Of a stretch of DNA of 64,000 nt, positions 43,901 through 52,462 are shown piece by piece. A program made the position numbers and the translations under genes. Source of the DNA: Hippopus hippopus. Taxonomy: Eukaryota > Mollusca > Bivalvia > Cardiida > Cardiidae. The stretch is from assembly GCA_946811185.2 (NCBI GenBank), contig OX328099.1, positions 71,304,714 to 71,368,713 of the forward strand. Reading direction: 5' to 3'. Numbering within the stretch: position 1 is the stretch's first letter; the number at the start of each line of letters is the position of its first letter. Under the pieces are notes generated by a model, which saw only the letters and a list, made by a program, of their open reading frames with translations, had not been told where the DNA came from and did no database searches.

Positions 43901-46900
43901 GGCTTAAATAGACTTTTTCCCATTTTCACATCTAGTGTAATGTTACTGCAAACCAATCAGAAATCAAGCACGAGATTTATTTGCTGCCCATGATTCCTTA
44001 AGCCACGCATTGATTGTGTGCATACTATCAGGAATCTCTGACTACCATGTTAAGATGTGTATAAATTTAGCGACGACCAATCTGAAAGGCTTGCATGCGG
44101 TGCATGCTAAGTAATTAATAATATTACACCAATTCATCTTGAGTAGGCGATAAAATTAGCACCCTATTGAGCTGATAAAATGTCTCGTCAGCGTCCTTGA
44201 ACTTAAAAGCAGCATGATCGGCGATGCATCATAAAAGGTGCTTTGCGTCCTGTGGACGCAGACGGTAATTTTTTGACGTCTGACGTTAGTTAAATTGCGT
44301 CCCAGGCGCATTTTTTTAGCTAACGCAAACGCTGCTATTACATAAAAAGATAATATGACCATGACTTGTGTGTACTGAAAACATTTGTATATGACATCAG
44401 GTATCTTACAGTTTTACTCAGCCTCACTATGTAGAATTTACTTCAAACAGATTTGTGTCGAGTTTCTAGAATTAAAATTCAGGGCTCTGTTTCACAAAAA
44501 AACCTTAAGTATCTTCTTTTGCTCCAATCCACCTACAGACTCAGTTTCAGATTTTAAGTTCAGGTTGTTATTTAAGATGCATTTCACAAGCATTAAAATA
44601 CTTTGTGTAGTTACGTTCTCAAATCCTGAGCTGACAATGTGTAAGACTCGACAAAATAAACAGGCCTAACTCTATCAACAAAGTTTATTCTGAAATGTTG
44701 TGTCTACTTAAGGTTTGAGAATGCTTCTGAAGTCAGGTAATGTCTGTGAAATGTGTCGGAAATAACCAACTCAACTAAAGTCAGAATATGAGTTTTTAGC
44801 TCACCTGAGCACGAAGTTCTCATGGTGAATTATTGTGATTGTGCTGTGTCCAGCATCAGTCGTGTGTCATCCATCGTCAACGTTTTACCTTGTGTATCCT
44901 CTAGAAGCCACATTTTCAGTCCGATACTCATGAAACTTTGTCAGAGTGTTTGCCTGGATGATATCACGAATGAGTTTGAAAATGGGTCATGTTGGGTAAA
45001 AAACTAGGTCACTAGGTCAAATCTAAGAAAAATCTTGTGTACGCTCTAGAGGCCACATTTTCTGCCCAATACTCCTGAAACTTGGTCAGAATGTTTGTCT
45101 TAATGATATCTCAGACGAGTTTGAAAATGGGTCATGTTGGGTCAAAAACTAGGGTCACCAGGTCAGATCTTATAAAAACCTTGTGTATGCTCTAGAGGTC
45201 ACATTTTCAGCCCAATACTCTTGAAAGTTGGTCAGAATGTTTGTCTTGATGATATCTCGGACGACTTTGAAAATGGGCCATGTTGGGTCAAAAACTAGGT
45301 CACCAGTTCAAATCTTAGAAAAACCTTGTGTATGCTCCAGGAGCCACATTTTCAGTCCAATAATCTTGAAAGTTGGTCAGAATGTTTGTCTTGATGATAT
45401 CTCGGACGAGTATGAAAACGAGCCATGTTTGGTTAAAAACTAGGTCACCAGGTCAAATCTTAGAAAAACCTTGTGTTTACTCTAGAGGCCACATTTTCAG
45501 TCCAATACTCTTGAAAGTTGGTCAGAATGTTTGTCTTGATGATATCTTGGACGAGTATGAAAATGGGTCATGTTGGGTCAAAAACTAGGTCAGTAGGTCA
45601 AATCCAAGAAAAACCCTGTGTACACTCCAGAATCCACATTTTCTGTCCAATACTCTTGAAAGTTGGTCAGAATGTTTGTCTTGATGATATCTGAAACGAG
45701 TTCAAAAATGGGTCATGTTTGGTCAAAACCTAGGCCAGTAGGTCAAATCTTAGAAAAACCTTATCTACTGTCCAGAGGCCACATTTTCAGTCCAGTTCTC
45801 TTTAAAGTTGGTCAGAGTGTTTGTTATGATGATAGCTTAGATGATTGTGGAAATGGGTCATGTCAGGTCAAAAACTAGGTCACTGGGTGAAATCTTAGAA
45901 AAACCTTGTGTATGCTCTAGAGGCCACATTTTCAGTCCAGTAATCTTGAAATTTGGTCAGAGTGTTTGTATTGATATTATTATAGTTTAGTGTGAAAATG
46001 GGTCATGTTGGATAAAAAACTAGGTCACTAGGTCAAATCTTGAAAAAAACCTTTTGTACACACTAGAGGTTACATTTTCAGTCCAATATTCTTTGAACTT
46101 GGTCAGAATGTTTATCTTGATGATATCTTGCATGACTGAAAATGGGTCACATGGAATCAAAAACTAGGTCACCAGGTTTAATCCTTGAAAAACCTTGTTT
46201 ACGCTCTAGAGGCCACATTTTCAGTCTTCTTGAAACTTGCTTAGAATGTTTTGTCTTCATAATATCTTAGACTAGTATGAATATGGGTCATGTTGGATAA
46301 AAAACTAGGTCACTAGGTCAAATCTCGGAAAAACTTTTTGTACACCCAACAGGCCACATTTTCTCTCAAATACTCATGAAAGTTTGTCAGAATGTTTGTC
46401 TGGATACTTTCTACATGTCAAGTAGGCGGCTGAGACAAATTCTAGAAAAAGCTTGTGTGCACTCTAAGAGGCCATATTTGTAAGTCCAATACTAATGAGT
46501 GTTTGTCAGAATTTTTGTCTTAATATCTCTGAAGAGATTGAAAATGGATCATGTTTGATCAAAAGGCTCAGGTGAGCAACTTCAGGGCCATCATGGCCCT
46601 CTTGTTTGGTAGATTTGAGCAAAAATAATTTGAGAGAAGTATGAAACAAAAGTTTTTTTCGTGAAACCGGGCCCAGCTGTCTGGTAGGGTTGAGCAGTTG
46701 ATAAGTCACTGTGAAAACTGTCACCTTTATTAGCCTCGAATAAAAGTGGTTTTTAAAGGACACCACTTTAATCCAGATTACCCTTAATTAGTGTTTTCTG
46801 CTGTGACCCACCTAAGCATGAAGTTCTCCGTCTGACACAAGGACATCTGTTCGCCTGTCGAGTGTTCCCACTCATGCAAATTACTGCGTAATCACGATAG

Positions 46901-49900
46901 AGAATTGAAATTCACGTAACAAATTTTGGTTACATGCGAGACTTGGCGGAAGAAAAAAAATGTTAGAAAAAAAACATTATCCGCTTAACTTGTGTAAAAT
47001 GACAGGATTTGAAGTTACTTGCTACCCTTATTGATAAATTATTGTCAACTCAAGTGGAAATACCTATCCATAAATTAACACACATAAAAAATGGTTGGTG
47101 CAAAAAACATGGAAACCCATAACATAACAAAATGTTCCTTTTGACAATGTCCAATCAAAGTCACTTCAGACTGTCTTTTCAGCTTTTTAATGACTTTAAG
47201 CTGTAAATTTATACAGACATCTTAATACAATAGACTTTTTTGCTTCAAATCATCTATATTGATTGCTTTACCTCCAATTGAGAACCATTATTGTCATACT
47301 TTCTAATATGAATTCTTACCCCTAGATTTACAGCTCAGGGGGTAAGTGTACCCTTGAAATAAAAAGCTAGTGGGAACACTGCCAGTCACAGACTTGGCAA
47401 GATGACTGGAAATCTTTTCTTGAAAGTCGGTCTGACAGGTATGAAAGTTTTGTCGGACCAAATCAAAATCTGTCAGACTGAAAAACATCCCACATAAATT
47501 TTGTGGCTCATGTAGCTTTGCTATGTGGCTCGAACAGTGAAAAATTTTGACAGACAAACATAACCAAAAATAATATTTTGTTGGGAGATAAGGTTTCGTA
47601 GTTAAATAAAGATCATTAAAATAATTTTTTTTCTTGTCAAATAGTCAGTCCTTTGTGTTCTTTACTCTGAAGTTGGAATGCAGAGAGACTTTCTTTCTTA
47701 CCCATATTTGGGTACATCTTCCAACATATTCTACAAACAGCTCTACTCGGATTAATCATTTTTTGTCGGACTCTGACCGACTGACCTGCCAGAATTTCTG
47801 GAGTTTTGATGAAAATTAAAGAGCATCCCTCCTTCACATTTTATCTGTTGTTTATGTGGATATTTTGGCTTCAGCATTTAAAACATTCCATGTTTTTCCT
47901 AAAATTGTGGGTACTCACTACATCTGTCACAATCAGACAAGCTAACCTTTGTAGGCTATTGCAAACAAAGGTTTACCTCAGTCTGTAGAGAAATATGGCT
48001 AAACTCAAAGAAGAAAATACCTTATTTTATATACAGACTTGCTGGAATGAAGTGGATGATTGTAAAGTTTTAACATGCAACCTAAATCATTATGAATTGA
48101 TGAACATAAAGAAGTTCTTACCTATTTGCCAAACAACAAAATTTTAGAATCATTGATATTGAAAGCATTTGCATATGACAGTTCAAATTTGGCATGATTC
48201 ATTGGATTTGTTACTCAAAGGTTAAAACATTGTGGGCAAAGAAGAAAATGTGGGTGACCAGCATTTTATCCTGTCTCCACCATGATTTCAAAAGCAGGCT
48301 GCAGGGTTGTTGAAATTTTGGGTTTGTGTGGTAAGGGGTTAATGTATCATTTGTTTTTATCTTTGAAAAAAGTACTGAAGGTCACAACCATTAAAGAGTC
48401 CTTTTAATCAAGTCTTCTTTCTTTGTATAAGTGTACTATACCTTCTTCTTTAACACTCTTTCCAGTGCTAGATCACTGTAAGGCAAGTGGCCTAATCCCC
48501 ACCCTTCCCATCTAATTTGTAGCTTGTTCAATGTTTTCATTTAATGGAATATCAAAGTTTTTTCCTTATTATCAGAGAAACTAGCACCCACATATTTTAT
48601 ACAGATATTTATGTATATTTACTTCAAGAAGTCATTAATAAAGCTGAATAGACATTCCTTAGTGCCTCTGATTGGACGTTGTCAAAGTGACATATTGTTG
48701 TGTCATGGGTTTTGATGTTTTTGCAGCGATCTATTTTTCATGTTGGTTAATTTTTGGATAGGTATTTCTGTGTAATTTGACATAGATTTTTCAATAAGGG
48801 TAGCAGGTCACTTCAAAACATGTCATTTCATATTAGATAAGTGGATTAACATTGTATCACATTTTTAATTAATGACTTACCAGATTGATGAGCTGTGAAA
48901 ATAGTGATGTGTGCTTCCTTCACACTTGATACAGATTGTTTATGTATGAGTTTAGATCTTTCAAGAATCATCTTAAGGCATCACTTGTTACTGGTAGATT
49001 TGCCACAGCTTCATTTTTTTGAGGCTTTTGCATTCGACACCACTGGCAATCAACAGTGGGAGTCCAAGTCAGAGGCTGATACAATACAATATCTTTATTT
49101 AAGTATTCAAGCTACTGGCCCATATACAGTTACATATCATAAAAATTATTTACAAAGAGTGACTCTAAATATATAACAAAATTTTACACTCACAGTTTAA
49201 GTTAACAATTTTGTGTAGATCTCTAGTTCTGTGATAATAAGAGGTCATAAGTTTTAGTGAAAACTTTAGAAAACATTTGTTGAAAGAGATTATCATATTG
49301 AAAGATTAATACATTTAACACAGTTACCATACATAATACTAATGTCACATTATACACTCATGTGGTTTAAAACTTTTTAAAACATTGTGCTAAAAGAAAA
49401 ACTCTTCATTCATGTAATATTTACAGGACAATTTAATGATTGGCTTTATCTGCCAACCCATTACTGTTAGAAAACGGTATTTTATATTTTTACCATTTAA
49501 AACTTTTGACAAATATTGTGACGAAAGATTGCATTGCTCCTGCAATGCAAAAAATTAAAATCACTATTCCTAAACAGTCCTGTATTTTAAGGACTCTGAT
49601 GGGGGGTGCATTTGAAAACATTGTAGGAAAAGGTAAAAAACTGGTAACCAGAATGTTTTTCCGTTTCTCACAATGCTCTCTACTCATCTATTCAAATTCA
49701 GTAATAACAATGATGAACCTATGCAGGTAGCAGTTTTTGTCATAAATGTTATACATAAATTTTCAGTCCTGAAAATATCTTTTGACGAACATAACATTAG
49801 TACACTTGTAATAGTGCAAGGAAAATTCAATGATTAGGTTTATCTGCCAACCCATTACTGTTTGAACATGTTACTTTATTTTTATACCATTTAAAACTTT

Positions 49901-51664
49901 CCAAAAACATTGTGACAAAAGATAGCATTACTCTTACAATTCAGAGACTTTGAATCTTTTTTTATGAAAGCCAAAATACTTCCAAACTTCAGATTTTGTT
50001 GCAGCACCATTGTGGGCATTTGGAGCTGTTAGACTGATTCAGTCACCATATTTGTCAAGCATGTTCATGTTGTCTCGTCCTTAGAGTTGAGTTAGAGTTC
50101 TTTGGTTATGTTCTGGTTTACTCAGGTTTAGTCCAATGATACATTATTTTGTATTTGTAATCGATGATTGGCAACGGTCAAACTGTCAAATGATTGCTAA
50201 TTAATCTGGATCAATATCCCATCACTAATTTGTACAGAAAATATTTGTCCCCAAGTTCTTTTTCCTGATTTCCAGAAAAGTGAATTACAGATAAATGCGG
50301 CTCCTCAGACCGTGAAATTCAGACGAGCTTTCGCGAAATTATTGTGCATAATCTAAGAATACCTTAATAGGCTAAGTAACTCAAAGGTAATACCATTGAT
50401 AAGGAATTTTCTCGAAAGCTTCTCTTTCCGTTTGCAAATTATTGCCCTACTTAATTTAAATCTTAGCATGGCAAGGTGACGATAACTATAGATCCACATA
50501 GTGATTGTCAACCCATGGCTTGTGGAGATGGTTAAACTTTTACCAAACAATCCCTGGTTTTTACGATCCTGAGATAGAAACCTTTTGAAAACCTTGTGGG
50601 AAAAGGAGAAAATGCTGGTAACCAGCATTTTCTCCTTTCCCACAAGGTTTTCTACCCTGCTGGAAACAAATTTCAATTTTTGAGTTACGTTTATTTTGTC
50701 GTCTGCAAGTGCTTTCAATTTGGACCCTTCTAAAATTTTGTCATTTGGTAAAGAGTTAATTCATTGATTAAACAATTTTAGTTCAGCTGTTTTTAAATAA
50801 GATGTTGAGATATTGTCATAGCTCTGTTGTTATCGGCGTTTTTGTCGTTCAAAAACTTCGACATTTTATAATATCTCTGTTATTACGCAAGATAATATCT
50901 TCTGAATTGATTCAGATATTAACTTTCGAAAAGGGAACCAATAATAGGGCAGGTAACCATCAACACTTTTTGACACAGTTATGTTCCATTTTCATTAAAA
51001 AAACCTATCTACATGCATTCTAAAAGGAACTGTAGCCAAACAGTAACACCCACATGCCATGCTCTTCTCCAAGTTTGGTTTATCTATGAAAATAGCACAC
51101 TTTGACTCTTTACCACAGGACAACAATATAGACTTGTCCAAATTGAAAGCATTTGCAGATGACAATAAAAATGTGGCTTAAATGATGATTTCTGTCTTCT
51201 ACTTGGTAGAAAATATTGTGGGAAAAGGAGAAAATGCTGGTTACCATATTTTGTCTTGTATGACCTGTGATAATATTTCATTTTTTTTTCATTTTTATCA
51301 GCTTGGCTGTTTTTGACAAAAACATCTAGGTGTTGTCGTAGCTCTGTTGTCGTCTGTGTCATCAAGCAAAAAGTTTGATGTTTTATAATATCTCTGTCAT
51401 TGCTGAAGATCTCTACTTCAGACTAAAACCATAGAACAGGGGCAGGTAACCATCACAATATTTTGGACATAGTGCCTGCTTTTTGAATAACAATTTTCAC
51501 TGAAAATCAATTTACATGTACATGTATTTGTAAAAGCAACTGCATCTGAGTATTGCCACAAGCATGCTTATTTATTCTTTTTTTCTTTTCCAAAAAAGGA
51601 GGCTGTGGAGAAATGGCGCCTGAAGAAGGCAAAGTCTGCAAAAAGGCCAACAGTTGTCCCATAG
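30168..51664 (+). CDS. Spliced gene of unknown function with a tandemly repeated exon (E1-E5)
   Basis: Seen: exons 30168-30237, 30401-30563, 33007-33094, 34470-34604, 35070-35270, 37033-37233, 38995-39195, 41010-41210, 42750-42950 and 51599-51664 each have an AG acceptor and a GT donor (except the terminal exon). Their phases (1, 2, 0, then all 0) match at every junction. The join is about 508 codons ending in TAG at 51662. The product has a hydrophilic N-terminal part (exons A-C, charged, possibly helical), then five copies of a 67-residue basic, Ser/Thr-rich module, then a short Lys-rich tail ending KRPTVVP. There is no signal peptide, membrane segment or cysteine-rich domain. Basic clusters (RGKGNGRKK, FKRHHK) look like nuclear-localisation signals and DWSPTSS contains a proline-directed Ser site; both are inferences. 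I do not recognise the family. The first ATG directly follows an acceptor, so coding or 5' UTR exons upstream are likely. An extra 36 bp exon at 50276 is possible. Confidence 0.7.
30401..30563 (+). CDS. Exon B
   Basis: The acceptor TTGATTTGCAG ends at 30400 and the donor GTATGT starts at 30564. Length is 163 nt, entering in phase 1 and leaving in phase 2, compatible with exons A and C. The translation (MVKEAHRLGLDDDFVAVSND and on to SPDLADG) is polar and rich in Asp, Lys and Gln. A 5' fragment of the piggyBac-like MITE ends just upstream (30322-30385), so the short A-B intron is largely repeat. No known domain was recognised. Confidence 0.75.
30706..31160. mobile_element. piggyBac-like MITE split by a TATACCTCCCAC repeat
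   Basis: The left half is 30706-30796 (ACCTTTACCTCGTCAATC, GGTAAAGGAGAAAATGCTGA). The right half is 31113-31160 (AGTTACCTTTTTCTTTGC, ACAATGTCTTCTGGCCTGTC). The ~310 bp between them begins TTATACCTCCCACTCACAAA and ends GGTGGGAGGTATTTGTCC, an inverted motif at its two ends. Confidence 0.5.
31298..32180. mobile_element. GCTCACCTGA-type dispersed repeat with nested insertions
   Basis: The left end TTTTTAGCTCACCTGAATAC is at 31298. The right end (GGACATCATCACATCAGG, TCTGGTGAGCACTTAAGGGC, CCCTCTTGTGT) is at 32095-32180. Between them lie the dispersed family at 31377-31790 and a GGCCTAAAAAAAAAAATATC end (31827) resembling the terminus of the 2.88 kb element. Confidence 0.55.
31377..31790. repeat. 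Dispersed repeat, copy 1 (four copies in the window)
   Basis: Contains CAAGGGTACACTTATCCCCT, TAGGGGTAAGAATTCATATT, GACGCTGATCGGACAATGTC and TTATGTCATGGGTTTCTGCG. An inverted copy lies at 46935-47385, with partial direct copies at 48630-48855 and 59655-59835. Confidence 0.65.
32765..32960. mobile_element. piggyBac-like MITE in the B-C intron
   Basis: AACCAAATTGAAAGCATCTG, GGGAAAAGGAGAAAATGCTG, ACCAGCATTTTCTCCTTTTC and TTTGAGTGGTAG. Confidence 0.65.
33007..33094 (+). CDS. Exon C
   Basis: The acceptor CTGCTCATAG ends at 33006 and the donor GTATGTTG starts at 33095. The exon is 88 nt, entering in phase 2 and ending in phase 0. The translation LKEHIIDVKELGKKVDKLLD plus TREASTEK has hydrophobic residues spaced about every 3-4 positions, consistent with an amphipathic or coiled-coil helix (inference). 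The B-C intron (about 2.4 kb) is filled by MITEs and a GCTCACCTGA-type repeat. Confidence 0.75.
33146..33280. mobile_element. piggyBac-like MITE, internally deleted
   Basis: CTTTACTACCAAATCC, TTTTAACAACCCTGATGGCT, TAGCATTTTCTCCATTTCCC and GGTAAAGAGCTAA. Confidence 0.55.
33405..33515 (+). mobile_element. SINE family 3 fragment
   Basis: Contains GATGACAGTCATTATGACTC, TCTCCTCTCTTACCACT and GTGGGAAAGCAGCAAGCCAG, matching the body of the 25738 SINE. It is joined to an unrelated repeat at about 33530. Confidence 0.5.
33530..34270. mobile_element. Fragment of the TTTTAGCTCCACTGGC-type repeat, interrupted by a SINE
   Basis: CTGAAACTACCCATCAAAT and ACAGAAATGACCCTGCCATG lie left of the SINE. ATGCATGGTCCTCTTTAG, TTGACATGTAGCTTAATC and TAATGGACCT lie to the right. 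They match 54545-54790 in order. Confidence 0.6.
33629..33895 (+). mobile_element. SINE family 2 copy inserted in an older repeat
   Basis: The head has AGTGGTCTAGTGGTTAACAC and GGGGTTCGAATCTG (B box). The body matches 3346-3663 (TGTCTCCCACCCAACAAGAG, TTTCCTGGTATCCAACTC). Older repeat sequence of the TTTTAGCTCCACTGGC type lies on both sides (33530-33628 and about 34090-34270), so the SINE landed within it. Confidence 0.7.
34470..34604 (+). CDS. Exon D, shortened relative of the repeated E exon
   Basis: The acceptor ACTTTCCAG ends at 34469 and the donor AAAG/GTAAGAATTT follows 34604. The exon is 135 nt (45 codons), phase 0-0. Its last 22 codons, SPTSSTRKTDVTQSFSGLKL plus K, match the end of E1-E5 with one substitution (V for L), and RGKGN in the middle aligns too. 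Relative to E it lacks 66 nt (22 codons) in frame between RGKGN and SPTSS. The first half has diverged (IEADAIWLAGNEQPKFPE against DKGGAIRLLRNQGLMLHK). It is probably the ancestral or first copy of the exon family. Confidence 0.78.
35070..35270 (+). CDS. Exon E1, first full copy of the 67-codon repeated exon
   Basis: The acceptor AAACTTTACAG ends at 35069 and the donor AAAG/GTAAGAATTT follows 35270. The exon is 201 nt, phase 0-0, encoding 67 residues from DKGGAIRLLRNQG through RGKGNGRKKTSFKRHHK to EPMDWSPTSS and TQSFSGLKLK. It is strongly basic in the middle. The upstream intron (34605-35069) is only 465 bp and lacks the ACGCCC repeat element carried by the following introns. Confidence 0.8.
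35437..36730. mobile_element. ACGCCC element in the E1-E2 intron, with ~162 bp internal subrepeats
   Basis: Starts TATACGCCCATCGAAGACGG and ends GGTGGGACGGGCGTATC...GCCGCTC, with ATACGCCC ends in opposite orientation and TTTTTAT on both sides. The interior is a run of ~162 bp units (TGTCCGGAGCATAACTTTGT, TTGCAATAATATGGAGTGCA, TTTGAGTTATTTCCCTTTGA). Because 162 is a multiple of three, it produces long spurious antisense frames. The element is absent from the equivalent place after exon D. Confidence 0.75.
37033..37233 (+). CDS. Exon E2, repeat copy
   Basis: Same acceptor, donor, length and deduced peptide as E1. The copy starts 1963 bp after E1 and the surrounding intron is nearly identical, so this is a tandem duplication of exon plus flanking intron. 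Small differences, such as the length of the upstream (TA)n tract and scattered substitutions in the intron, distinguish it from E1. Confidence 0.8.
37398..38692. mobile_element. ACGCCC element in the E2-E3 intron
   Basis: Near-identical to 35437-36730 in order and length; it was amplified together with the exon unit. Confidence 0.75.
38995..39195 (+). CDS. Exon E3, repeat copy
   Basis: Same acceptor, donor, length and deduced peptide as E1 and E2, starting 1962 bp after E2. The upstream (TA)n tract is shorter than in E1. Confidence 0.8.
39359..40655. mobile_element. ACGCCC element in the E3-E4 intron
   Basis: Near-identical to 35437-36730 in order and length. Confidence 0.75.
40918..40990. 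repeat. (CT)n(TA)n microsatellite before exon E4
   Basis: A long CT run followed by TA repeats immediately upstream of the E4 acceptor. The other units have only a short TATATATATACA tract there. Confidence 0.95.
41010..41210 (+). CDS. Exon E4, repeat copy with two changed residues
   Basis: Same borders and length as the other copies. The codons after GLM read TTC GGC instead of TTG CAC, so the peptide has FGKRG where the others have LHKRG. A long (CT)n(TA)n microsatellite precedes the acceptor (40918-40990) and may affect its pyrimidine tract. The start is 2015 bp after E3 because of that expansion. Confidence 0.8.
41376..42450. mobile_element. ACGCCC element in the E4-E5 intron, shorter and more divergent
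   Basis: Starts ACGCCCGTTGAAGACGGG and carries many substitutions relative to the other three copies. It lacks roughly 220 bp of internal subrepeats (the junction is near 41911, CATAACCATATGCTTGTCC). Confidence 0.75.
42750..42950 (+). CDS. Exon E5, last repeat copy
   Basis: Identical peptide to E1-E3, with the same acceptor and donor. It starts 1740 bp after E4; the interval is shorter because the intronic repeat element there has lost internal subrepeats. Downstream, homology to the duplicated unit stops near 43095, within the (AAAC) tail of a SINE remnant, before the point where the ACGCCC element begins in the other units. Confidence 0.8.
43179..44334. mobile_element. ~1.16 kb DNA-transposon-like insertion after exon E5
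   Basis: Flanked by CTATTACA at 43173-43180 and 44335-44342. Ends are CAGCATTAGTGCCAGCT and the reverse complement of CAGCGTTTGCGTTAGCT. The flanks (CAAGATCAGACTGCACATTC to the left, GACTTGTGTGTACTGAAAAC to the right) are continuous in the unoccupied paralogous sequence upstream of exon D (34260-34385), so the insertion is real. Superfamily is uncertain because the repeat and the terminal CA overlap. Confidence 0.65.
44482..46674. mobile_element. GGGCCCGGTTTCAC foldback interrupted by a GCTCACCTGAG element
   Basis: The left terminus is GGGCTCTGTTTCACAAAAAA at 44482. The right terminus is the reverse complement GGGCCCGGTTTCACGAAAAA ending at 46674. Most of the interior (44796-46605) is the second element. 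Confidence 0.55.
44796..46605. mobile_element. GCTCACCTGAG element with ~145 bp tandem units
   Basis: Starts TTTTTAGCTCACCTGAGCAC and ends AGGCTCAGGTGAGCAACTTC then GGCCCTCTTG, with CTCACCTGAG ends inverted. Inside are about ten to twelve units of about 145 bp (GTTGGTCAGAATGTTTGTCT at 45228, 45373, 45518, 45663 and others; GGGTCATGTTGGGTCAAAAA; GAGGCCACATTTTCAGTCCA). Confidence 0.8.
46935..47385 (-). repeat. Dispersed repeat, copy 2 (inverted)
   Basis: The reverse complement of the 31377-31790 repeat: ATATGAATTCTTACCCCTAG, GGTAAGTGTACCCTTGAAAT, CATGGAAACCCATAACATAA. Confidence 0.65.
47386..48117. other. Intronic sequence, nothing recognised
   Basis: Between repeat copies inside the long E5-to-terminal-exon intron. 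Several short frames on both strands; none has convincing splice sites in the phase required. Confidence 0.45.
48118..48338. mobile_element. piggyBac-like MITE copy
   Basis: ATTGAAAGCATTTGCATATG, AAACATTGTGGGCAAAGAAG and GGGTTTGTGTGGTAAGGGG followed by TTAA. Confidence 0.65.
48630..48855 (+). repeat. Dispersed repeat, copy 3 (partial)
   Basis: TTGGACGTTGTCAAAGTGAC, TGTGTCATGGGTTTTGATG and GGGTAGCAGGTCACTTCAAA match copy 1. Confidence 0.6.
49426..49945 (+). repeat. Two direct repeats ~392 bp apart around a MITE
   Basis: 49426-49550 and 49818-49945 share GTTTATCTGCCAACCCATTA-like, ACCATTTAAAACTTT and ATTGTGAC(G/A)AAAGAT(T/A)GCAT sequence. Confidence 0.7.
49555..49690. mobile_element. piggyBac-like MITE, partial, between two direct repeats
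   Basis: CCTAAACAGTCCTGTATTTT, TGAAAACATTGTAGGAAAAG and CTGGTAACCAGAATGTTTTT. It is flanked by the direct repeat 49426-49550 / 49818-49945. Confidence 0.55.
50276..50311 (+). CDS. Possible small exon between E5 and the terminal exon
   Basis: TTTTTCCTGATTTCCAG ends at 50275, a good acceptor, followed by an open frame KSELQINAAPQT. A GTGAAA at 50312 would be a modest donor that keeps phase 0 with the terminal exon. The frame also stays open past that donor (VKFRRAFAKLLCII, then TAA at 50354), so this could instead be an alternative terminal exon. Base composition is less AT-rich than its surroundings. Transcript data would be needed to decide. Confidence 0.3.
50536..50755. mobile_element. piggyBac-like MITE, intact copy in the E5-to-terminal-exon intron
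   Basis: Flanked by TTAA at 50532 and 50756, with ACTTTTACCAAAC and CATTTGGTAAAGAG ends and a full central palindrome. Confidence 0.85.
50800..51490 (+). repeat. Two direct repeats ~520 bp apart
   Basis: 50800-50990 and 51322-51490 share TAGCTCTGTTGT, TTTTATAATATCTCTGT and GGGCAGGTAACCATCA in order; a MITE lies between them. Confidence 0.65.
51102..51260. mobile_element. piggyBac-like MITE, left two thirds
   Basis: CTCTTTACCACAGGACAAC, AATTGAAAGCATTTGCAGAT, GGGAAAAGGAGAAAATGCTG and GTTACCATATTTTGTC; the right end is missing. Confidence 0.6.
51599..51664 (+). CDS. Terminal coding exon
   Basis: A pyrimidine tract (TTTATTCTTTTTTTCTTTTC) leads to an AAAAAAG acceptor at 51598. The open frame in phase 0 reads EAVEKWRLKKAKSAKRPTVV plus P and then TAG at 51662-51664. 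The phase matches the E exons. The short Lys/Arg-rich tail is consistent with the basic character of the E modules. A variant polyadenylation hexamer ATTAAA lies at about 51826, roughly 160 bp after the stop; its use is speculative. Confidence 0.68.
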   Translation, partial: EAVEKWRLKKAKSAKRPTVVP

Positions 51665-51869
51665 TACCACCACCAGATATCGATTATGCAGCTGTGCTCA
51701 TCCATGTTTGTTCAGTGTGCATGTTAATTTACATTCATGTTAGAATACCTTGTAGTGCTTTTGCTCGTTCTCTGTTAATCAGATTTTTATTATTATTGTA
51801 AGAAGTTAATTTTTTTTTTGCCTTGATTAAATTTTAGTGTGCATTCTTTAGTGATTATTACATATGCTA

Positions 51870-52010
51870 TGACCTTGAGATGGAAGGCTTTCAGAAATAA
51901 TGTTGGTAAAACTGAGGAAAAAAAAAAAGGCTATCAGCATTCTCCTTTTTTCACATTGTTTGTGAAAGCCTTACTGCTGAGACAAGAACATTGTTGTCTA
52001 ATGAATGGTA
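51870..52010. mobile_element. piggyBac-like MITE, decayed (after the gene)
   Basis: GGCTTTCAGAAATAATGTTG, CTATCAGCATTCTCCTTTTT and GTGAAAGCCTTACTGCTGAG. Confidence 0.4.
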
Positions 52011-52462
52011 AATGGGAATCATGAAAAACAGCATTTGGTGATGGGAACATTGATTTGAAAATCATGTTAAAGAAAATTATGTTTATATTCATCGTTCTTG
52101 TATTCCTCGTCTTTAACTATTAACAGGGAACAGAATGAGATGGAACGTTTTAATAAAAGATAAATTTTGTTTCAACCATTTTCAATTGGGAAAGCAACCA
52201 TTGGTTTTGGAAAAGAAATTTGTCTGGTCTGAGAAATTCCAGGAAGGCATGGCAAGGGTTTTCTGGCCATTGTGATCAATTTGGAATAATAATCAAAATG
52301 TTCTTACACAAAAGAAATATAAAAAAAAAGGTATTCGTTAAAATTTCAAGACTGCTGAGGCAAGACCTTCCTTGCCACAGTCTTACTATGTACCTGTAGA
52401 TTCAAAACATATCAAATATCACGTTCTGTACAATCTGATCTAAACTATCAGCAAAAGCAAGG

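Noticed and set aside
45228..45878. Series of similar 71-codon frames on the + strand
   Set aside because: They are the same frame of the 145 bp tandem unit shifted copy by copy; this is repeat sequence, not a gene family.
44796..46605. Regularly spaced repeats that might suggest a CRISPR-like array
   Set aside because: Whole 145 bp units repeat with gradual divergence, there are no unique spacers between constant short repeats, and the context is eukaryotic.
49080..49195. CAATACAATATC-type tail considered as a LINE 3' end
   Set aside because: Only a short low-complexity resemblance to the tail at 10840-10880; no adjoining coding remnant.
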